A stretch of 5,093 bases of DNA from Dysgonomonas sp. (GTDB lineage Bacteria; Bacteroidota; Bacteroidia; Bacteroidales; Dysgonomonadaceae), in the NCBI GenBank assembly GCA_003523545.1, contig DQAM01000374.1, positions 5,838 to 10,930 on the forward strand, in the 5' to 3' direction. The notes under the pieces are model-generated. The model made no database searches and was not told the DNA's origin. It worked only from the letters and a program-made list of their open reading frames with translations. Each line of letters starts with the position of its first letter. Within the stretch, counting starts at the first letter, position 1. Position numbers and translations under genes: made by a program. Below, piece by piece: positions 1-5,093 of the stretch.

Positions 1-1418
1 TTGTTTAATCCACCGAAAAATAAAACCACATCTGCATCTTTAGCTAAAGCAACTGCTTCTTCCCTCAATGCCTTTTCGTCGTAAGGAGAAGGCACAAACT
101 GGTCGTAGACTGTCGGCCCCGAACCATACCCCATAGCATAAAATACATTCTCTTCGCCATATTGGGCTTTTAAACCATCCAGAGGAGAAATTTCATATTT
201 CACTTTCAGTTCGGAAGAACCACCGCCTACTGTTAATGAGCGGGTTGCATTTTCTCCTATTACAACTATCTTTTTATATTTTCCTTTGGGGATAGGGAAG
301 AAGTTGTTTTCGTTTTTAAGCAGCACGATCCCTTCTTCTGCAATCCTGCGTGCAGCATCGGAATGTCCGGGAGTAGTGAAACTTCCAAAGGGCCGGTTTC
401 TATCCATATTTGTTCTGAAATTGAGGCGGAGGACTCTTCTTACTTTTTCATCTAAAGTAGATTCCGGAAGTTCTCCCTTCTGAATCATGTCGAGATAAGG
501 TTGTGCCAGATAATAATTATCGTATGCGAAACTTTCTCCCCACGTCAACCCGTTTGTCCATGTTCCCATTTCCATATCCAGCCCGTATAAAGCTGCTTCG
601 CGGGTATCATGTGCGCTTCCCCAATCCGTAACTACTACTCCGTCGAAGTTCCATTCGCCTTTCAGAATTTCGTTTATCAGTCTTTTGTGGTGGCTGCAAT
701 ATTGTCCTCTGTATTTATTGTAAGAACCCATAACCGCCCATGCTTTTCCTTCCTGGACTCCGGCTTTGAAAGCAGGCAGATAAATTTCGTACAAAGCCCT
801 GTCGCTTACTTCTACGTCTATATGTCCGCGCCATAATTCCTGGTTATTCAGCGCGAAATGTTTCATCGTTGCAGCTACGCCGTTGCGCTGTACACCTTGG
901 ATGTACGGGACAACCATTTTAGAAGCCAGAAAAGGGTCTTCACCCATATATTCGAAGTTGCGTCCGTTCATAGGTGTACGGTAGATATTGACACCCGGTC
1001 CCAGGATCATATCTTTTTTACGGAAACGGGCTTCTTCACCTAAAGCGTTCCCATATTCGTAGGATAGCTGCGGATTGAATGTGGCGGCAAGGCAGGTCAA
1101 TGCCGGGAAGGCGGTGCATGAGTCGTTTGTCCATCCGGCATGGTTCCAAGTGTCCCAGTCGATTTCCATACGTACGCCATGAGGCCCGTCGCTCATCCAT
1201 ACCTCGGGAATTCCCAACCGGGGACAGCCTTTCGTACTGAATTTTGATTGAGCGTGCACCATGGCTATTTTTTCTTCGAGGGTCATTCTCGTTAATGCAT
1301 CTTCTATTCTTTCTTCAACAGGTTTTGTGTCGTCAAGATATACAGGAAGTTCTTTGGATTGTCCTGCGGCAGAAAAAGTTAATAGGCTGGCCATACTGTA
1401 AATTATAAGTTTCTTCAT
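1..1418 (-). CDS. Exported glycoside hydrolase family 3 (beta-glucosidase type), C-terminus cut by window edge
   Basis: This frame is open from an ATG at 1418 to the left edge, giving 472 codons without a stop; the end of the gene lies outside. The start is chosen because residues 1-19 form a signal peptide (MKK, hydrophobic core, AAG before Gln20) with no lipobox Cys, so a soluble periplasmic or secreted protein is expected. Residues about 30-335 form the GH3 barrel: FEYMGEDP at 155-162, KHFALNNQE at 186-194, and GVVVTDWGSAHD with Asp265 (codon 624-626) as the catalytic nucleophile. The alpha/beta GH3_C domain begins near GIVLLKNE (363-370) and is cut just after FFGGLN, where the acid/base Glu region (EGxDR-like) would be expected soon after. 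By family it should remove terminal beta-linked glucose or a similar sugar from oligosaccharides; the TDWG motif and YRTPMNGRNFEYMGEDP stretch favour the beta-glucosidase branch, but the exact substrate is inference. It follows the other GH3 gene by 61 bases, so co-transcription is likely. Confidence 0.93.
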   Translation of the reverse strand, partial: MKKLIIYSMASLLTFSAAGQSKELPVYLDDTKPVEERIEDALTRMTLEEKIAMVHAQSKFSTKGCPRLGIPEVWMSDGPHGVRMEIDWDTWNHAGWTNDSCTAFPALTCLAATFNPQLSYEYGNALGEEARFRKKDMILGPGVNIYRTPMNGRNFEYMGEDPFLASKMVVPYIQGVQRNGVAATMKHFALNNQELWRGHIDVEVSDRALYEIYLPAFKAGVQEGKAWAVMGSYNKYRGQYCSHHKRLINEILKGEWNFDGVVVTDWGSAHDTREAALYGLDMEMGTWTNGLTWGESFAYDNYYLAQPYLDMIQKGELPESTLDEKVRRVLRLNFRTNMDRNRPFGSFTTPGHSDAARRIAEEGIVLLKNENNFFPIPKGKYKKIVVIGENATRSLTVGGGSSELKVKYEISPLDGLKAQYGEENVFYAMGYGSGPTVYDQFVPSPYDEKALREEAVALAKDADVVLFFGGLN

Positions 1419-1479
1419 TTTATGATAAATTTATTAAAATATCGTTGGATAGTATTATAAAAACAACACTCTTATATTT
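1419..1479 (-). other. AT-rich 61-base gap between the two GH3 genes
   Basis: The gap holds no GC-rich stem with a T tract, so no terminator separates the two GH3 genes, and no TAnnTTTG promoter element; the closest is TATTTTAA on the minus strand. The bases before the downstream ATG (TTTATCATAAA) are A/T-rich without a Shine-Dalgarno sequence, as is common in Bacteroidetes. The simplest reading is one transcript covering both enzymes. Confidence 0.5.
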
Positions 1480-3666
1480 TTATTTTACTTTTAATTTCTT
1501 AATTAATCGGATATCTTCGGAAGAACTTCCGACCATTATATTCACTTGCCCCGGTTCCGTTACAAAGCGCTTTTTATTGGTATCCCAATATGCGAGGTCT
1601 TCAGCTTTCAGGCTGAATTCGATTGTTCTGGATTCGCCTGCGGGTATCATAACCCTGTCGAATCCTTTCAATTGCTTTACAGGTCGTTGTACTTTCGATT
1701 CCGGAAATGAAACATATAGTTGAACAACTTCTTCACCGTCCATTCTGCCTGTATTTTTTACCTGTAAAGAAATAGTTACAGTTCCATCCTGATTTAGCAC
1801 AGGACTTGAGAATTTCAAACCGGAATAGAAGAAGTCGGTATAACTCAATCCATAACCGAATGGATATAAAGGCTCTCCTGTAAAATACATATATGTACGT
1901 CCGTTACGAATATCATAATCCATCATCGGAGGTAAATCGGATATCGATTTGATCCAGGTCTGGTTAGTCCGTCCGGCAGGATTGAATTTCCCGAAAATAA
2001 CATCAGCCAGTCCGTTGCCAAGTTCCTGACTGTTATTCGTAATATGTAATATGGCAGGCAGGTTCTCCTGCGACCAGTTGATAGCAAAAGGAAAACTGCT
2101 CACCAGAACCATAACTGTGTTCGGGTTGGCTTTGTACACTGCTTTTGCTAAATCTTCCTGCTCCAGAGAGAGGGCTTTCCTATCTACAGCTTCCCGGCCG
2201 TCGCTGGCGACGGGTGAATATTTCCATCGGGGGTCTGTACCGTAGACGTGGTTGCCTATGCAGACAATTGCGACATCTGCTTTTTGCGCTATTTCGACAG
2301 CCTTATCGGCTTCGTTGGAAGAGGCATAATGTACTGTCGTGTTTTGGTCAACCGTATTTTTGATGCCTTGAAGTATTGTCACCACATAAGGGGGAGTACC
2401 GCTGTACCAGTCCAGTAAAACTTCATCGGCACGGGGGCCGATTACGGCAATGGATTTTATATTATTCCTGTCAAGTGGCAATAGTTTATTTTTGTTTTTT
2501 AAAAGCACAACGGATTTTGCTGTTACCAGCCGTACAAAATCCTGTATTTCTTTCTTCCTGAAAGGTGCAATTGTATCTGTAACTCCAATATCCGAATAGG
2601 GCAGATTCGTTTGGTCCGCATCGAGTAAACCCAGTTTAAGGGCTATAATGAAATTACCCCGGATAGCTTTATCAATATCTTTTTCTGTAATAAGACTCTT
2701 TTGAAGTGCATCATATACATACGGCTTATAATTGTCGAGAAATTGTCCGACTCCGGCTTTGATTACAGCTGCGGCTCCTTGGGTATGATCGGCGTAGGCT
2801 TTGTGTGCTTTTATCAATAAATCGAGGGCTCCGCCATCGGTACAAATAATCCCGTTATTTCCCCATTCGTTACGTGTCACTTCCTGCAAAACAGGGTGGA
2901 CGGTCATGGCTGTGCCGTTCCAACCGTTATAAGCGGCCATAAATGCCCGTGAACCACCTTCCTGGATGCCTTTATGGAAAGGATAAGCATAATATTCACG
3001 GAATAAGCGTTCGTCAAAATTGGAAGATGTGGAGTCGCGTCCGTCTTCATTGCTGTTTGCCAGGAAATGCTTCATCAGTGAAGCCGATTTCCAGTATTTT
3101 GGATTATCGCCTTGCAATCCTTTGACAAATGCAACGGTCATTTCACCAACCAGATAAGGGTCTTCACCAAAACTCTCTTCGGTTCTTCCCCATCGGGGGT
3201 CCCGTGCCAGGTCTGCATTGGGTGCGCGCATTACCAATCCGCCCTTTTGATATTTGGCATTTTGTGTATAAAACCGTATTTCGGTGGCTTCTATATCTGC
3301 TGCCCGGCGGATAAGTCCGGTATCCCATGTTTCGCCGAGGCCGTAAGCTTGTGGAAAAGTGGTGGTATGATAAATATCGGGTATACGCTGATGATTGATC
3401 ATCCTGAATCCACCCCAGTTAGCAGGTCCGCCAAGAGCCATGCCGTGAAGGCCCTCGGAGTGGTCGGTACTTCTTATTCCCAGGCGGGGAACACCTAAAT
3501 TGGTGGATAAAGCATTTACTTTCTCGTCGATGGTCATTATCGACAATAATTTATCTACGCGTTCCTCGTCAGGAAGTGATATATCCTGAAAAGGATAAAT
3601 ATATTGTGCTGAGAGCGGATTAAAAAGACAAAAGAGACTAACGGCTAGCAGGATAATTTTTTTCAT
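1480..3666 (-). CDS. Exported glycoside hydrolase family 3 enzyme (beta-glycosidase, substrate unresolved)
   Basis: Complete 728-residue protein. Residues 1-20 are a type I signal peptide (MKKIILLAVS..., LSA before Gln21); Cys13 has Phe before it, so it is not a lipoprotein site. The GH3 barrel spans about 30-350, with EGLHG (71-75), DPRWGRTEESFGEDP (156-170), KHFLANSNEDGR (199-210) and GIICTDGGAL (272-281), in which Asp277 (codon 2836-2838) is the nucleophile. The alpha/beta GH3_C domain runs about 385-610; Glu492 in SDGREAVDR (codon 2191-2193) is the best acid/base candidate, aligning with the EGxDR motif of the family. A fibronectin-III-like domain fills about 640-715 (GEEVVQLYVS, KQLKGF). 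This is the usual three-domain length. Gly rather than Trp after the nucleophile, and the DPRWGR block, set it apart from classical beta-glucosidases and place it nearer the xylosidase-like branches; glucosidase, xylosidase or another exo-activity all remain possible. The gene follows a regulator gene and its own candidate promoter, and precedes a second GH3. Confidence 0.96.
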   Translation of the reverse strand: MKKIILLAVSLFCLFNPLSAQYIYPFQDISLPDEERVDKLLSIMTIDEKVNALSTNLGVPRLGIRSTDHSEGLHGMALGGPANWGGFRMINHQRIPDIYHTTTFPQAYGLGETWDTGLIRRAADIEATEIRFYTQNAKYQKGGLVMRAPNADLARDPRWGRTEESFGEDPYLVGEMTVAFVKGLQGDNPKYWKSASLMKHFLANSNEDGRDSTSSNFDERLFREYYAYPFHKGIQEGGSRAFMAAYNGWNGTAMTVHPVLQEVTRNEWGNNGIICTDGGALDLLIKAHKAYADHTQGAAAVIKAGVGQFLDNYKPYVYDALQKSLITEKDIDKAIRGNFIIALKLGLLDADQTNLPYSDIGVTDTIAPFRKKEIQDFVRLVTAKSVVLLKNKNKLLPLDRNNIKSIAVIGPRADEVLLDWYSGTPPYVVTILQGIKNTVDQNTTVHYASSNEADKAVEIAQKADVAIVCIGNHVYGTDPRWKYSPVASDGREAVDRKALSLEQEDLAKAVYKANPNTVMVLVSSFPFAINWSQENLPAILHITNNSQELGNGLADVIFGKFNPAGRTNQTWIKSISDLPPMMDYDIRNGRTYMYFTGEPLYPFGYGLSYTDFFYSGLKFSSPVLNQDGTVTISLQVKNTGRMDGEEVVQLYVSFPESKVQRPVKQLKGFDRVMIPAGESRTIEFSLKAEDLAYWDTNKKRFVTEPGQVNIMVGSSSEDIRLIKKLKVK

Positions 3667-3674
3667 GGCGTTGT

Positions 3675-3710
3675 GGCAGTTTAATAGTGCAAATGTATTA
3701 TTAAACTGCC
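3675..3710. repeat. Perfect 12-base inverted repeat flanking the -7 element (candidate operator)
   Basis: GGCAGTTTAATA at 3675-3686 is repeated as its exact reverse complement, TATTAAACTGCC, at 3699-3710, with a 12-base spacer (3687-3698). The spacer holds the TACATTTG element, and the GH3-side arm covers the predicted transcription start and ends 8 bases before the GH3 start codon. The arm centres are 24 bases apart, a little over two helical turns, so a dimeric protein could contact both arms and cover the promoter. It is not followed by a T tract on the minus strand (ACAACGCC follows), so it does not look like an intrinsic terminator for the regulator gene. Confidence 0.6.
3690..3697 (-). 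promoter_or_regulatory. Candidate Bacteroidetes -7 promoter element (TACATTTG) for the GH3 pair
   Basis: On the minus strand these bases read TACATTTG, an exact match to the Bacteroidetes sigma-factor -7 consensus TAnnTTTG. Transcription would be expected to start a few bases downstream, near 3684-3686, leaving a leader of roughly 20 bases before the GH3 ATG at 3666. I see no good -33 (TTTG-like) element at the usual 19-21-base spacing upstream (about 3716-3722), which would suit a promoter needing an activator. The leader contains no Shine-Dalgarno sequence, as is common in this phylum. An 8-base partly degenerate match can arise by chance; the position in the gap ahead of the gene is what supports it. 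Confidence 0.55.
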
Positions 3711-3724
3711 GGAGTCTTTAGCCT

Positions 3725-3789
3725 ATATGTTTCCGATAAGGGTGCACCCGCGATTTCAGATAGGGTTGTTATGTTAGATAAAAGGGTGC
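3725..3789 (-). promoter_or_regulatory. Three phased imperfect repeats upstream of the GH3 promoter (candidate activator sites)
   Basis: Reading the minus strand, three units follow each other: 3789-3769 (starts GCACCCTTTTATC, ends AACATAA), 3768-3749 (CAACCCTATCTGAAATCG) and 3745-3725 (starts GCACCCTTATCGG, ends AACATAT). The outer two agree at 15 of 21 positions without gaps; the middle one shares ACCC, ATC and GAAA with the third when a one-base gap is allowed. The ACCC cores begin at 3787, 3766 and 3743, spaced 21 and 23 bases, about two helical turns each. The array ends just upstream of where a -33 element would lie. A two-part motif fits an AraC-type domain with two helix-turn-helix units, such as that of the adjacent regulator, but binding is inferred, not seen. 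Confidence 0.42.
3740..3749. repeat. 10-base perfect palindrome GGGTGCACCC
   Basis: This GC-rich palindrome sits in the regulator-GH3 gap, overlapping the start of the promoter-proximal phased repeat and the end of the middle one. It may be a dimer-binding site in its own right or a by-product of the repeat sequence; its match does not extend beyond ten bases. Confidence 0.4.
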
Positions 3790-3796
3790 GATATGT

Positions 3797-5093
3797 TTAC
3801 TGCTCGTCCGAAAACTTCTTTTTATATTCGGTAGGAGTCACACCGAATTCTTCTTTAAAGTACTTACGGAAATACTTCGGATCGTTAAATCCTACCTGAA
3901 AAGCAACTTCATTGACAAACATCTGGCTCTTTTCGAGCAGATAGGCCGCTCTTTTCAACCGGATGAAGCGTATAAATTCGGAAGGGGATTTGTCCGTCAG
4001 TGCTAGTATTTTTTTATAAAAGTAGACACGGCTCATTGCCATCTCACGGCAAAGGTCTTCAACAAGGAATTCGGGATTGTCCATGTTCTGCTCGACAATA
4101 GAAACCGCTTTTTTGACGAACTTCTCATCCATAGTCATAATCTGGATTTCACTCGGGGATATGTCGATTTTCTTTTTGAAATTGCTTTGACTTTTCTTTT
4201 GTTTTTCTATAATTTTCTCGATTTTGAGTGACAGCATATCGATGTTGAAAGGCTTGGAGATATAATCGTCAGCTCCTGCTTCAATCCCCGAATATTTATT
4301 TTCTTCCGAGGATTTGGCAGTCAGTAGTATTACAGGTATATGGGAGGTGCGTATATCTTCTTTTACTTTCCGGCAAAATTCATATCCGTCCATAACGGGC
4401 ATCATCACATCACACAGAATCAGGTCGGGCAGTTCTTTTAGTACCTCATTCCAGGCTTCTTCACCGTTGTTGGCTGTAACTACACGATATTTCCCAATAA
4501 ATAAACTGCGGATAAATTGGCGGAAATCCTCATTATCATCCACCGCAAGCAAAAGAGGAAGGTTGCTTCTGTTATCAGCTATGTCTTCCTGTATCTCTTG
4601 CGGGTTGACGCTTTCCTGAGAATTATCGGAAGAGAAAATGACATTCTGGTTTTTTATTTCTTTCACCGATGAATTTCCTATCGGTATCAGCACCGTAAAT
4701 ACCGAACCTTTCCCCACGATGCTTTCTACCTGGATTTTGCCATTGTGAAGCTTTACATATTCGCTCACCAGATGAAGTCCGACACCGGTTCCCGAAGCAC
4801 TGCTTTTCTGGGGATTATCGATGCGGAAAAAACGATCGAAAATCTTGTCCATATATTGTTCTTCTATACCTATGCCCGTATCCGAAACTTTGATGGCAAG
4901 CATCTTATCATCCCGGTTCTGTAAAGACTCAGTTATGCCGACGCTGATATCGATGTGTCCTTTCTCAGTAAATTTAAAAGCATTGGAAAGAAGATTTGTA
5001 ACAATCTTATTCATCTTTTCGGGGTCAAAATCCATTTGAAGTTCCTCCAGATAAGAAGTAAATGTCAGTTTTATCGATTTGTCCGAAGCCAGG
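3797..5093 (-). CDS. Hybrid two-component system sensor/regulator (HTCS), C-terminal part only
   Basis: The frame is open to the right edge: 19 codons (LASDKSIKL...) precede the Met codon at 5035, which is internal because it sits just before the kinase N-box; 431 residues are visible. Numbering from that Met, the ATPase domain covers the edge to about 118: N-box KIVTNLLSNAFKFT (10-23), DTGIG (52-56), IFDRFF (65-70) and GTGVGLHLV (82-90). A linker leads to a receiver domain (about 160-280) with acidic Asp166/Asp167, phospho-acceptor Asp209 in LILCDVMMP (codon 4409-4411), Thr239 and Lys261 in SKPF. An AraC-type domain with two helix-turn-helix units ends the protein (about 303-407; SRVYFYKK, then VAFQVGFNDPKYFRKYF). 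All key residues seen are intact. The phospho-accepting His and the periplasmic sensor lie outside, so the ligand cannot be inferred. In this family an inner-membrane protein senses an oligosaccharide and activates adjacent degradation genes; the two downstream GH3 genes are the obvious targets, by inference. Confidence 0.95.
   Translation of the reverse strand, partial: LASDKSIKLTFTSYLEELQMDFDPEKMNKIVTNLLSNAFKFTEKGHIDISVGITESLQNRDDKMLAIKVSDTGIGIEEQYMDKIFDRFFRIDNPQKSSASGTGVGLHLVSEYVKLHNGKIQVESIVGKGSVFTVLIPIGNSSVKEIKNQNVIFSSDNSQESVNPQEIQEDIADNRSNLPLLLAVDDNEDFRQFIRSLFIGKYRVVTANNGEEAWNEVLKELPDLILCDVMMPVMDGYEFCRKVKEDIRTSHIPVILLTAKSSEENKYSGIEAGADDYISKPFNIDMLSLKIEKIIEKQKKSQSNFKKKIDISPSEIQIMTMDEKFVKKAVSIVEQNMDNPEFLVEDLCREMAMSRVYFYKKILALTDKSPSEFIRFIRLKRAAYLLEKSQMFVNEVAFQVGFNDPKYFRKYFKEEFGVTPTEYKKKFSDEQ

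Noticed and set aside
1425..1465. A second promoter before the downstream GH3 gene (minus-strand TTG, then TATTTTAA 22 bases later)
   Set aside because: The -7 match lacks the final TTTG and the spacing is slightly long; in DNA this AT-rich, such a match carries little weight.
1445..1723. A 92-codon plus-strand open frame starting in the gap between the GH3 genes
   Set aside because: Most of it is antisense to the fibronectin-III-like end of the GH3 enzyme, and it has no promoter-like element or recognisable domain.
3112..3498. A 128-codon open frame on the plus strand
   Set aside because: It lies wholly inside the complete GH3 gene on the other strand, and its translation shows no recognisable domain. 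The GH3 frame has intact family motifs throughout, so this is an antisense shadow.
3675..3710. Inverted repeat as an intrinsic terminator of the regulator gene
   Set aside because: The stem is AT-rich in its inner half with a 12-base loop, and on the minus strand it is followed by ACAACGCC rather than a T tract; it also ends only 8 bases before a start codon.
4314..4619. A 101-codon open frame on the plus strand
   Set aside because: It is antisense to the receiver domain of the regulator; the Ser/Arg-rich translation looks like a reverse-frame artefact.
5033..5035. Met codon at 5035 as the start of a short 412-residue regulator
   Set aside because: The frame stays open upstream to the window edge, and those 19 codons continue the kinase ATPase domain; starting here would remove the first part of that domain and the His-containing domain.

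Overview
The window reads as a carbohydrate-utilisation locus from a Bacteroidales bacterium (Bacteroides, Parabacteroides or Dysgonomonas type). The evidence is a hybrid two-component regulator of the type typical of gut Bacteroidetes, exported family 3 glycoside hydrolases with short Lys-rich signal peptides, gene starts without a Shine-Dalgarno sequence, and a promoter element matching the Bacteroidetes -7 consensus TAnnTTTG. The genus cannot be fixed from the sequence alone.

All three genes lie on the minus strand, so the biological order runs from high to low coordinates. From 5093 to 3797 is the C-terminal part of a hybrid two-component system protein (histidine-kinase ATPase domain, receiver domain, AraC-type DNA-binding domain); its sensor and phospho-accepting histidine domains lie beyond the right edge. 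A 130-base gap (3667-3796) follows. From 3666 to 1480 is a complete 728-residue exported GH3 enzyme with an unusual TDGGAL nucleophile motif. After a 61-base AT-rich gap comes a second GH3 enzyme of a different subfamily, beginning at 1418 and cut by the left edge after 472 codons.

The likely logic is that the membrane regulator senses a plant or microbial oligosaccharide in the periplasm and switches on the GH3 pair, whose products are exported to trim oligosaccharides from their non-reducing ends to monosaccharides. No SusC/SusD transporter pair is visible, so the window alone does not show a full polysaccharide utilisation locus.

The densest unexplained structure is the 130-base gap. It holds three imperfect repeats whose ACCC cores are 21 and 23 bases apart, followed by a TACATTTG promoter element sitting in the loop of a perfect 12-base inverted repeat just before the GH3 start codon. 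Together these look like a promoter controlled by at least one DNA-binding protein, and possibly two. The genes themselves belong to well-known families; I see no evidence of a new type of system, mobile element, CRISPR array or RNA gene.
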